Assembly (NCBI GenBank): GCA_023954355.1
Contig: JAMLID010000031.1
Location: 1-35,497 of the forward strand
DNA length: 35,497 nucleotides
Direction: 5' to 3'
Source of the DNA: Oligoflexia bacterium
GTDB lineage: Bacteria > Bdellovibrionota > UBA1018 > CAIPTA01
Each line of letters opens with the position of its first letter. The stretch's first letter is position 1. Below, piece after piece: positions 16,279-22,577 of the stretch. The notes under the pieces were generated by a model that saw nothing but the letters and a program-made list of their open reading frames with translations, was not told the DNA's origin and searched no databases. The translations under genes were made by a program, and so were the position numbers.

Positions 16279-16328
16279 TGTAAACTATGTCTCCGGTATA
16301 TTATGTAAAGCTTGTCTCAGGTACGACA
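16279..16328. repeat. IS481-like element terminus with 25-bp-spaced direct repeats
   Basis: Two imperfect 21-base direct copies at 16279-16299 and 16304-16324 share TGTAAA, TGTCTC and GGTA at the same spacing (16 of 21 matches). The outer edge reads GGTACGACA, so the element would begin TGTCGTACC on the transposase strand, in line with the TGT...ACA ends common in IS481. The repeats are probably transposase-binding sites in the terminal inverted repeat. The partner end is lost. Confidence 0.5.
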
Positions 16329-16434
16329 TTTTAGAAAATATGCTTTTGCCTCAGTTAAATTTCCAGAAGGATTCCATGATTTAGAAATCTCTGAAGGTAA
16401 GAGATTTTCTTTATTTTGCGAAATACAAAGATAA
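16321..16434 (+). pseudogene. Short C-terminal gene fragment abutting the IS481-like end
   Basis: An open frame of 37 codons runs from the element border to TAA at 16432-16434: VRHFRKYAFASVKFPEGFHD, then LEISEGKRFSLFCEIQR. It lacks a start codon, has protein-like composition and is followed by a good terminator hairpin, so it may be the tail of a gene cut by the insertion. I do not recognise the protein. Confidence 0.3.
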
Positions 16435-16444
16435 ATTTTAAAAA

Positions 16445-16470
16445 AGCCTATCTTAATTCCACGATAGGCT
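16445..16470. terminator. Bidirectional rho-independent terminator
   Basis: Perfect 8-bp stem AGCCTATC/GATAGGCT (16445-16452 with 16463-16470), loop of 10. It is flanked by a T-rich stretch on the right and an A-rich stretch on the left, so it can stop both the minus-strand small gene ending at 16473 and anything coming from the left. Confidence 0.8.
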
Positions 16471-16472
16471 CA

Positions 16473-16667
16473 TTATTTTTTAATTATAAAAATTGACTCT
16501 TCTTCGTAGCATGCTAGTTCTTTATCTGTGAGTGGTTTTGGGTTGCTATTTGCCCAAGGAATTCGAATGGTATACATTTCAAACATGGCTAAGCATCTTT
16601 CATTAAAATTGTGTTCTTCTTTGGATAGAATTGAGAGATTTACTTTTCCTGTTAATTCGACTTCCAT
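16473..16667 (-). CDS. Small hypothetical protein
   Basis: 64 residues from ATG 16667, with GGGGG spaced 5 bases upstream (MEVELTGKVNL...). The frame extends 16 codons upstream to a TTG, but there is no ribosome site there. Acidic C-terminal region (ELACYEEESIF), two Cys, no signal peptide or membrane helix. It is followed by a strong terminator, which together with the Shine-Dalgarno supports a real gene. A perfect 14-base palindrome (GTTTCTATAGAAAC, 16678-16691) lies just upstream of the Shine-Dalgarno and could be an operator. Family unknown. Confidence 0.6.
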   Translation of the reverse strand: MEVELTGKVNLSILSKEEHNFNERCLAMFEMYTIRIPWANSNPKPLTDKELACYEEESIFIIKK

Positions 16668-16782
16668 AATAACCCCCGTTTCTATAGAAACTACTGAAAT
16701 GTTCTTTTGATTCAAAAAAAACTAAATTTTTTTTGCTTAGCTAATTTAAATACTTATAGCGGTGTAAAATTTTTAATTAAAA

Positions 16783-16811
16783 ATGGCCTGTCGTAAAATT
16801 CGACAGGCCAT
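16783..16811 (-). terminator. Strong hairpin terminator of the small secreted protein gene
   Basis: Perfect 10-bp stem ATGGCCTGTC/GACAGGCCAT (16783-16792 with 16802-16811). In the minus direction it is followed by a T/A-rich run (TTTTAATTAAAAATTTT). It lies 39 bases beyond the stop of the gene at 16850-17065. Confidence 0.8.
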
Positions 16812-16849
16812 TGGCCTACCTTTGGGGGGATGGCTCAGTCAAGTCTAAG

Positions 16850-17065
16850 TTATTTTTGGCAAGAGGTATAATACATGGTTCTTCCAGCACTATTTTTATA
16901 AGCTGTTCGCTTACATTGTACTTGAACTTGTACGTTGCCAGTTGGTTCGTATTTAACAGCGCCAGCATTGTTCTTTGATACCTTGTATTGATATCTATAG
17001 TTTGCAGCGTTAGAGTCTGTTGTAGAAAATATAGCTAGTGTAGCGATAATCATTACGAATTTCAT
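16850..17065 (-). CDS. Small secreted protein of unknown function
   Basis: 71 residues: a Sec signal (MKFVMIIATLAIFSTTDSNA, predicted cleavage at SNA/ANY) and a mature part of about 51 residues. The mature part is basic, rich in Tyr, Val, Gln and Asn, and has two Cys (51 and 69) that could form a disulfide in the periplasm. AAGGAAC lies 6 bases before the ATG. A 22-base perfect palindrome sits immediately upstream in the leader (17084-17105), and a strong terminator follows, so this is an independent unit. I recognise no family. Confidence 0.75.
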   Translation of the reverse strand: MKFVMIIATLAIFSTTDSNAANYRYQYKVSKNNAGAVKYEPTGNVQVQVQCKRTAYKNSAGRTMYYTSCQK

Positions 17066-17083
17066 ATTTGTTCCTTTCCCTAT

Positions 17084-17105
17084 GCGTTGATCTTAAGATC
17101 AACGC
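17084..17105. promoter_or_regulatory. 22-base perfect palindrome in the leader of the small secreted protein gene
   Basis: Half-site GCGTTGATCTT is followed directly by its exact reverse complement, with no spacer. It ends 18 bases before the ATG at 17065. No T-tract follows in either direction, so a terminator is unlikely. A dimeric-repressor operator or a 5'-UTR hairpin controlling translation are the natural readings. Confidence 0.55.
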
Positions 17106-17162
17106 TCTTGTTGTCTTCTTAATATTGAAATGAATGAGTCATCACTTTGTTTCAAAAAAAAT

Positions 17163-17184
17163 AGCGTCTCTTAATGGAGGCGCT
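17163..17184 (-). terminator. Rho-independent terminator touching the stop codon of the lipoprotein gene
   Basis: Stem AGCGTCTC/GAGGCGCT (17163-17170 with 17177-17184, one G-T wobble), 6-base loop. In the minus direction it is followed by eight T. It starts at the TAA of the gene at 17184-17972. Confidence 0.85.
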
Positions 17185-17972
17185 TATGGTAGGGGGCGAA
17201 GACCTAGTAAATTTGGTAAAGACCATTTTTTGGCATTCCAGCTTCGACCTAAAGGCTTATCTAAGTATAGTGTGCCATGAGATCCACCATCCAGGTATAA
17301 AAGACCGTTGAGATTTGGGATAGTTTTTAGGATTTTTTCAACGTATTCGTAAATATCAATTCTTGAAGGGTGAAAGAAAAAATATAAATTATTCATATTA
17401 TCTGTTCCAACTAGGGCTACTTGATAATAATAGTGTGCTCCTTTTTTCCATAAGATTCCATCAGAAGGTGACCACATTCTATAAGATTGAAAAGCAGTGT
17501 GGTAATTTGTTAGTTCTGATTTTTTGCCTATTTTTACTTTTGCTAGATTTTCTTTTTTAGGGTTGAAAAGCAAAAATGAAGACATATTGGGATGAAAGCC
17601 AGCATTATTAATATTTTGATAGTTTTTCATATAACCAATACTTGTTTTATAATCTTTGGCAAACATTGCAGCATTAATAATTACAGAAAGATTTTCTTGC
17701 TGTGCTAAATCCATGACCCTTAAATTTTCTGTTTCTGGTGGGTTAAATAGAATTAGTTTTGTTTTATTTATATCTGCTTGTATTACATACCACTGATTAT
17801 CAATTATACTAACGGTTATGCCATTAATATCTATCGGTTGATCTAAAATCGTCAGTTCTGAACTTAAGTCTCTTTTTAGAAAAGCTTCATTGTTACTTGA
17901 AGCACAAGATGCGAGCAATAATATTGATAAAAATGAGAAAATTTTTAATAAATTTTTTTGAAAATACCGCAT
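17184..17972 (-). CDS. Lipoprotein with phosphodiester glycosidase (NAGPA)-like domain
   Basis: 262 residues. A lipoprotein signal ends LLLASCASS, with Cys23 as the lipidation site; the next residues are not Asp, so outer-membrane sorting is plausible. The mature protein has the pattern of the NAGPA/phosphodiester glycosidase family: LSVIINAAMFAKDYKTSIGY at about 94-113, a central SPSDGILWKKG, and the late conserved GLLYLDGGSHGTLY. Members hydrolyse sugar-phosphodiester bonds; the bacterial substrates are mostly unknown. It has its own promoter (TAGACA-N17-TAAAAT) ending 8 bases before the ATG, with no Shine-Dalgarno, and its own terminator, so it is monocistronic and probably leaderless. Confidence 0.85.
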   Translation of the reverse strand: MRYFQKNLLKIFSFLSILLLASCASSNNEAFLKRDLSSELTILDQPIDINGITVSIIDNQWYVIQADINKTKLILFNPPETENLRVMDLAQQENLSVIINAAMFAKDYKTSIGYMKNYQNINNAGFHPNMSSFLLFNPKKENLAKVKIGKKSELTNYHTAFQSYRMWSPSDGILWKKGAHYYYQVALVGTDNMNNLYFFFHPSRIDIYEYVEKILKTIPNLNGLLYLDGGSHGTLYLDKPLGRSWNAKKWSLPNLLGLRPLP

Positions 17973-17980
17973 CTTTATAA

Positions 17981-18009
17981 ATTTTATGACAGAGCTAGGC
18001 GCTTGTCTA
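17981..18009 (-). promoter_or_regulatory. Sigma-70-type promoter giving a leaderless lipoprotein transcript
   Basis: Minus strand: -35 TAGACA (18004-18009), 17-base spacer, -10 TAAAAT (17981-17986), then 8 bases to the ATG at 17972. Transcription should begin at or within a base or two of the start codon. Confidence 0.65.
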
Positions 18010-18026
18010 TCTAGAGAGAAAAAGAT

Positions 18027-18239
18027 TTACTTTTTATAAGAAATAAAAATAAAATCCATGAATCCTAAAATATTTCTTAATTCTTCAATTTTTTTATGTG
18101 CTATACGTAATTGATCAATAAATTCGTAATGTAATGTATCATCAACGGTTTGAATCATTTTAATATTGTGAAACTTGCTACAGTCAGCCTGTGAGTTGTT
18201 TGTAGTAAATATTGAAAATAGTATTAGTATTAAACTCAT
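18027..18239 (-). CDS. Small secreted protein of unknown function
   Basis: 70 residues from ATG 18239, chosen because GGAGG ends 5 bases upstream; an earlier in-frame ATG (18254) would put the Shine-Dalgarno inside the gene. Sec signal MSLILILFSIFTTNNSQA, then DCSKFH; the mature part is about 52 residues with one Cys and a likely amphipathic helix (LRIAHKKIEELRNILGF). No family recognised. It ends 18 bases before the lipoprotein gene's -35 box. Confidence 0.65.
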   Translation of the reverse strand: MSLILILFSIFTTNNSQADCSKFHNIKMIQTVDDTLHYEFIDQLRIAHKKIEELRNILGFMDFIFISYKK

Positions 18240-18390
18240 TTTTCCTCCATACATGCTTTATCGTCTGCTTGAGTCTTTTTAGAGAGGTGATCGTATAATT
18301 TGCTTAAGTAGCTGATACTAAATGGTTATTTTGATTTTACCGATCAATAAATCATTTTAGTGGAAAGAGTAAAATACCGATAAGGTTGTA

Positions 18391-19275
18391 ATGTTGGTGT
18401 TTCTACTTTTTATAAGTAATTTTGCAATGGCTGGTTCAAGTCCACTTGAGGGACTTTCAGGTGCCTATGTTTCTGTTGCAATAGAAGATTTTCAAAAATT
18501 TTTTCCAGATCAAGAACAACAAGTATTAAATCAACTGTGGTCTAAAAGTATGGGAGTTGAAGACGATTTATACGAAGCTGAGTTAGTGGCGAATTTAAAA
18601 AAATCTGGATTTTCTAGTAGTAGTATTTCTTATAAAACAAATTTAGGAATAACAAATGTAGAAATAAAAAGTGGTGACTCATCAGAGTTTTTAGAAGTGA
18701 GAAACCCTTTTCTTGGCGAATTTTCTATTCGTCAAAAAGTTTTTTTCATTTCTGATTTTCAGCGTTCAGAAGACATATATGATGCCATTTATGATGTGTT
18801 TAAAAAGTCAAAACTAACAAATAAACAAAAAAATACATTTGCGGCAGTTTCTTATATTCTTATAGGGTTGATAGGCACAAAGCTTGACTCTCAAAAATGT
18901 TTCAATGATTTAGAAAGAGCAATCGCCGATATTCGGTCAGCAAGAAAAGAATGTGTACGAACTTTTGCGGATGCAAAAAAGGGAAAAAGAAAACCTGCAA
19001 GTGAAGACTATTTAGCAAAAACGATTTTATTAAAAGGGATGGGGCTTGATTCTGCTAAAGATCCTTTTTGTATGGATTTTGCGATGAAAATTGAAACTCG
19101 AGAGGCTAAATCATATTTTTATAGCAAATATTCTTGCGTGAATAGCTTTAGAACATACTGTCGAGATGTCATAGAGTTAGTAAATTGCCAAAACGAAATG
19201 AATATTATGGCTAAAGCTCGAACAAAGGGGAGCATTCAATCCAACAAAAGCTCTGCCAAGGAAATAACAAACTAG
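18391..19275 (+). CDS. Secreted protein of unknown function
   Basis: 294 residues beginning with a short Sec signal (MLVFLLFISNFAMA, cleavage before GSS). The mature part is charged and mostly helical in appearance, with six Cys (about 165, 184, 224, 246, 254 and 262), suggesting disulfides in the periplasm. The C-terminal 30 residues are Lys/Ser-rich and probably disordered. A weak TAAGG precedes the ATG; a TAAAAT at 18370-18375 could be the -10. It is divergent from the 70-residue gene and convergent with the next gene, so it stands alone. Not recognised. Confidence 0.8.
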   Translation: MLVFLLFISNFAMAGSSPLEGLSGAYVSVAIEDFQKFFPDQEQQVLNQLWSKSMGVEDDLYEAELVANLKKSGFSSSSISYKTNLGITNVEIKSGDSSEFLEVRNPFLGEFSIRQKVFFISDFQRSEDIYDAIYDVFKKSKLTNKQKNTFAAVSYILIGLIGTKLDSQKCFNDLERAIADIRSARKECVRTFADAKKGKRKPASEDYLAKTILLKGMGLDSAKDPFCMDFAMKIETREAKSYFYSKYSCVNSFRTYCRDVIELVNCQNEMNIMAKARTKGSIQSNKSSAKEITN

Positions 19276-19286
19276 TTTGTCTTTTT
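19267..19286 (+). terminator. Palindromic terminator overlapping a stop codon
   Basis: ACAAACTAGTTTGT (19267-19280) is a perfect palindrome containing the TAG stop of the upstream gene and is followed by CTTTTT. The stem is AT-rich, so strength is uncertain. Confidence 0.45.
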
Positions 19287-19293
19287 AAAATTA

Positions 19294-19791
19294 TTAATCT
19301 CTTTCTTTACCAAAGTAGCAGTTTCCTGGAAGATATTCTGCCTCCATATGAATGCTGCGACTGTTTACTACAAGAAAGACATGAACTAGTTGACGAGAGT
19401 ATGAACCAGCGAAAGTTTTGTAATCAACCGTTTGCGTATCTAAGGCAAAGGCACTTACTTCTTGACCATTTATGGTTTTCTTTTTTCCGTTCATGCATGA
19501 AATAATTCCATCCGAAACTAAAGAGCACTCGTTTTTTGGAAAGCGAAATGTATAGGACGTTCCAAGTGATTGTAGAATTTTCGCATCTTCATTTAAACGA
19601 TTTAATAAACTAGGGCGCACGATTCCTCTGTAATAGGGTATATACTGAAGACCCGAGTAGTGTTGAATTTCTAATTGGTATTCGTCGTCTACCAAATTTA
19701 AGTATATTCCTGTCGAAGGTATGTCTGTTTCGCAACTAAGGGAGAGTGCTAAAGATAATTGAGTGAGTAGTAAAGAAATAATTAGAATCAT
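19294..19791 (-). CDS. Secreted protein of unknown function
   Basis: 165 residues with a Sec signal (MILIISLLLTQLSLALS, cleavage near LSLSC/ETD). The Cys residues near 20, 89, 99 and 158 are compatible with disulfides. The mature part looks beta-rich, with alternating hydrophobic residues and many Tyr and Ser. GGAG lies 5 bases before the ATG. A good promoter with an adjacent palindrome is seen at 19817-19870. No family recognised. Confidence 0.8.
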   Translation of the reverse strand: MILIISLLLTQLSLALSLSCETDIPSTGIYLNLVDDEYQLEIQHYSGLQYIPYYRGIVRPSLLNRLNEDAKILQSLGTSYTFRFPKNECSLVSDGIISCMNGKKKTINGQEVSAFALDTQTVDYKTFAGSYSRQLVHVFLVVNSRSIHMEAEYLPGNCYFGKERD

Positions 19792-19816
19792 CCTAACTCC
19801 AATTCATTTTATTTTT

Positions 19817-19870
19817 AGGACATCATGTCCTTATCTATTTATTATATCCTGCGTAAAAGCAGGAAGGCAA
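19817..19870 (-). promoter_or_regulatory. Promoter with a palindromic operator-like site
   Basis: Minus strand: -35 TTGCCT (19865-19870), 18-base spacer containing the hairpin TCCTGC/GCAGGA (19847-19864), -10 TATAAT (19841-19846). Transcription would start near 19834. Immediately downstream is AGGACA-TGA-TGTCCT (19817-19831), a perfect 6+6 inverted repeat, which could be a repressor site or leader hairpin for the 165-residue secreted protein. Confidence 0.55.
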
Positions 19871-19872
19871 AA

Positions 19873-21297
19873 TTAAAGTTCAAATACTTTCCAGCAATCA
19901 CGTCCATTTTTCTTTGCTTCATAGAGTGCTTGATCGGCTTTTTGTATTAACTCTTCTCCATTAGAAGATTGTTTAGGAAATTCAGCTATGCCAATGCTAG
20001 CGGAAATGTGTATTTCTTTTCCGCTTAGTAACACGATTTCGTCTTCTCTGATTTTTTTCAATAAATTATCTGCAAAAATTTTTGCCCCCTCTAACGGTGT
20101 TTCTACAAGAATAATAGCAATTTCTTCTCCTCCGTATCGACATATGGCATCGCTAGCTCGGCATGTTTTTTTCAATAATGTTGAAATAGACACAAGAACA
20201 TCATCTCCTGCTTGATGCCCATAGGTGTCATTGATTTTTTTAAAATGATCTAAGTCCATCATTAAAAATGAAAAAGGATTTCCTGTTCTAGAAGTTCTCA
20301 AAATTTCTTCTCTAAGTCGGTCTGTCATGTATCCGCGATTGTATAATCTAGTTAATGGATCAACGCGCGTTGCATATTGTAGAGAGCGATTTTCTAGAAG
20401 AAGTGATATCTGTGTTGCAACATTCAATAAAAAACCTTTTTGTGAGTCTTCTAGAGAAAAGTCAGCGCGATCGCTAATTAGGTGTAAGCTTCCAATAGAT
20501 TGTTTGCCTTGTGCGAGGCTGATGCTTACAATCGACAATTCTTTTTCTGTATCTTCTGGCATAATAGAAGATATAACTTCAGATTGAACTAAAGACATTG
20601 AGTCTATAGATTGATCATTCTTTTCTAATAAAAAATCTCTGAGCTTTGGAGCAAATGCCGTTAACCATAAAGTTTTTTCTGTTCGCTCTAAAACGTCTAC
20701 CGCAGCAATTTCTTGATGTTGTTCCTTTTTTTCCATTTTAGCAATTACGATTTCTGGTCCAATTTGGGCAAGTGGTCTAATGATTACGCATCCATATGTG
20801 AATGGAAGGCCTAATAGCATTTCTTCTAATACCTTTGCCAAAAACGCTTTACTGTCTTCAGCCCGGTTTTGCTCATTCCACATCGCTAACATAACTCTAT
20901 TTTCAAAAAGTTTCTGGGCTAGTTCTTTATTAAGTTGTAAAAGCTGAGACTGGTGTTCTTGCATCCATTCGTTTTGCATAGAGTTGGACTCAGATAAAAC
21001 TTTTTCATTAAGTAGTTCTGCCAATGGCTCTAAGTCTTTTGTTGGTAATAGTTTGAGAGGTAGTTCATTACGTTGTTCTATGCTTGATTTCAATAAAATA
21101 TAAAATTTTCTGTAAAGTTGATAAGCATAAATATTTAAATAAGCAGCGGTGATGAGAGAAAAAACAAAAGAAGTTGCGCCTAGTGTTGCATAGTATATTT
21201 GGTGATTTAAAAGCTCTTTATCAAGTAAAAGTGTGAATAAAGTAGAGTTAAGAGCAAAAAGTATAAGAAAAATTATAAAAGAAATAAATTTAGGCAT
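19873..21297 (-). CDS. Membrane-anchored diguanylate cyclase with GGDEF domain
   Basis: 474 residues: two N-terminal membrane helices (about 4-25 and 34-58), a coiled-coil-like stretch (about 60-135), a GAF-like sensor region (about 135-300) and a C-terminal GGDEF domain. The catalytic motif is GGEEI at 389-393, an active variant, with DLDHFKKINDTYGHQAGDD before it. The inhibitory I-site RxxD is intact (Arg380-Asp383, RASD). It should make c-di-GMP from GTP at the inner membrane, with product feedback. No EAL domain. Its promoter (TTGCAG-N17-TAAAAT) ends 8 bases before the ATG, and the -35 overlaps the start codon of the divergent YkgJ-type gene. No Shine-Dalgarno is visible. Confidence 0.92.
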   Translation of the reverse strand: MPKFISFIIFLILFALNSTLFTLLLDKELLNHQIYYATLGATSFVFSLITAAYLNIYAYQLYRKFYILLKSSIEQRNELPLKLLPTKDLEPLAELLNEKVLSESNSMQNEWMQEHQSQLLQLNKELAQKLFENRVMLAMWNEQNRAEDSKAFLAKVLEEMLLGLPFTYGCVIIRPLAQIGPEIVIAKMEKKEQHQEIAAVDVLERTEKTLWLTAFAPKLRDFLLEKNDQSIDSMSLVQSEVISSIMPEDTEKELSIVSISLAQGKQSIGSLHLISDRADFSLEDSQKGFLLNVATQISLLLENRSLQYATRVDPLTRLYNRGYMTDRLREEILRTSRTGNPFSFLMMDLDHFKKINDTYGHQAGDDVLVSISTLLKKTCRASDAICRYGGEEIAIILVETPLEGAKIFADNLLKKIREDEIVLLSGKEIHISASIGIAEFPKQSSNGEELIQKADQALYEAKKNGRDCWKVFEL

Positions 21298-21305
21298 TGT
21301 GCTTT

Positions 21306-21334
21306 ATTTTAAACTCTTGATAAGAAAGCTGCAA
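21306..21334 (-). promoter_or_regulatory. Promoter of the diguanylate cyclase gene, leaderless geometry
   Basis: Minus strand: -35 TTGCAG (21329-21334), 17-base spacer, -10 TAAAAT (21306-21311), then 8 bases to ATG 21297. The -35 overlaps the first base of the divergent gene's ATG. Confidence 0.6.
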
Positions 21335-21717
21335 TGTATAGTAAGCAAGATAGGGTCTCAGCCTGGGTTCGCTACAAAGAAGAATTATGCATGAAATGTG
21401 TAGGAGCATGTTGCAAAATGCCCGTAGAGGTTACACGGGATGACTTAAATGAACTCGGATTGGCACCCGAAGCAAGTGAATATAGTGATAAAAAACTAGC
21501 AAAAATTCTGCAGCAAAGAAAAATCATAAAAAACTATAGAGCTTCAACTGGTTTATTTTTGATTCAAGAGCGCTCAGATGGTTCTTGCTACTTTTTAGTG
21601 AATGAACGATGTAGCGTGTACGAGAAAAGACCTCAAGTGTGTCGAAAGTTTCCTACAGAAATGGGTAATCGATTGGGCTATTGTCCTTATACGCCAAGTA
21701 ATGTTAAACGCATATAA
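21334..21717 (+). CDS. YkgJ-family cysteine-cluster protein
   Basis: 127 residues, cytoplasmic. CMKCVGACCK near residue 20 and a later set CYFLVNERC...VCRKFP...YCPY match the Cys pattern of the YkgJ/UPF0153 (CxxCxxCC) family, which is thought to bind zinc or Fe-S; the function is unsettled. Start at ATG 21334 with no convincing Shine-Dalgarno. It is divergent from the cyclase gene with only 36 bases between start codons, so the two promoters must overlap. Confidence 0.85.
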   Translation: MYSKQDRVSAWVRYKEELCMKCVGACCKMPVEVTRDDLNELGLAPEASEYSDKKLAKILQQRKIIKNYRASTGLFLIQERSDGSCYFLVNERCSVYEKRPQVCRKFPTEMGNRLGYCPYTPSNVKRI

Positions 21718-21730
21718 GTGCAAGAGAAAT

Positions 21731-22576
21731 CTAAAAATGTCCGCGCTCTAAAAAAGAGCCCATTTTTTGATCAAGAGAATGAAATTTTTCAATTATCCAT
21801 TTTTCTTGAGCTTCTTCAGTATCGGGAATTTGATTTTTAAGGACTCTCTCAGCATGTAAGTGGATTTTTTTAACATCACCAAAAAATAACATTTTTAATG
21901 GTGGAGGTGCGCTAGGATAACCGATAAGAAAAAAATAGACAGCATCAAGGGTATTATCTAATCCGCTTAGCGTAGCAACAAAACCCTTTGTTCTTGGAAA
22001 AAGTAAATTTTGAAGAGGTTTTTCGCCGGTTTTTTTTGCATATTGCTGAGATCTCTCTAGTTTTTTTGGAGTCTTTCTTGTCCCTTCTAAAAAAGAGATA
22101 ACCCAGTATGGTTGTTTACTTTCGCGAAGTCGCTTAAAAATTTTAAATATTTTTTCTTTATCTGCGGCCCAGTTTCTTTTGACAAATAAATTATCCATAA
22201 GAAAAAGACCCCATCCGACACCAGGCACCCATTTTAGAGGGTCTTTTACAAACCACTTCGTATCACCACAGCGCCCATATTCATAGGCCAAAGACAGTAG
22301 AGCTGGAATATCAGACATTGTTTGATGATTACAAATAACAAACGCATTCTCTGATATTGAAAGTTTATCGCCAGTATAAATAAATTCGATGCCCTGAATT
22401 TTTTTTAATAAAAGTATTTTTAAATTAAACCAATACTTTGAGCAAAACCGGTTAATGAATCTAGTTAAAAAAGTAGAAATGGGCAAAAGTAAGACAGAAA
22501 GTACTTGAATGAAGTTAGCCACAAGAATGGTTATAGCGAGTATGACAACAGTAAATAGGCCTTTAATAAATTTCAA
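21731..22576 (-). CDS. 1-acyl-sn-glycerol-3-phosphate acyltransferase-like (PlsC/LPLAT) membrane protein
   Basis: 281 residues starting at a TTG (22576). No other start codon fits before the acyltransferase block, and the TTG lies one base after the stop of the upstream gene. One or two N-terminal membrane helices (about 5-40). The acyltransferase motifs are NHQTMSD (HX4D, near residue 83) and FLEGTRKT (near 163). It transfers an acyl chain to a lysophospholipid or lysophosphatidate at the inner membrane. The layout, with a long second half after EGTR, resembles the YihG/AGPAT-type branch. It is translationally coupled to the CapA-like gene, which hints at an envelope lipid or surface-polymer role for the pair. 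Confidence 0.85.
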   Translation of the reverse strand: MKFIKGLFTVVILAITILVANFIQVLSVLLLPISTFLTRFINRFCSKYWFNLKILLLKKIQGIEFIYTGDKLSISENAFVICNHQTMSDIPALLSLAYEYGRCGDTKWFVKDPLKWVPGVGWGLFLMDNLFVKRNWAADKEKIFKIFKRLRESKQPYWVISFLEGTRKTPKKLERSQQYAKKTGEKPLQNLLFPRTKGFVATLSGLDNTLDAVYFFLIGYPSAPPPLKMLFFGDVKKIHLHAERVLKNQIPDTEEAQEKWIIEKFHSLDQKMGSFLERGHF

Positions 22577-22577
22577 A

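Noticed and set aside
19847..19864. Terminator for the diguanylate cyclase gene
   Set aside because: The TCCTGC/GCAGGA hairpin has no following T-run on the minus strand and overlaps a good promoter spacer, so it is described there instead.
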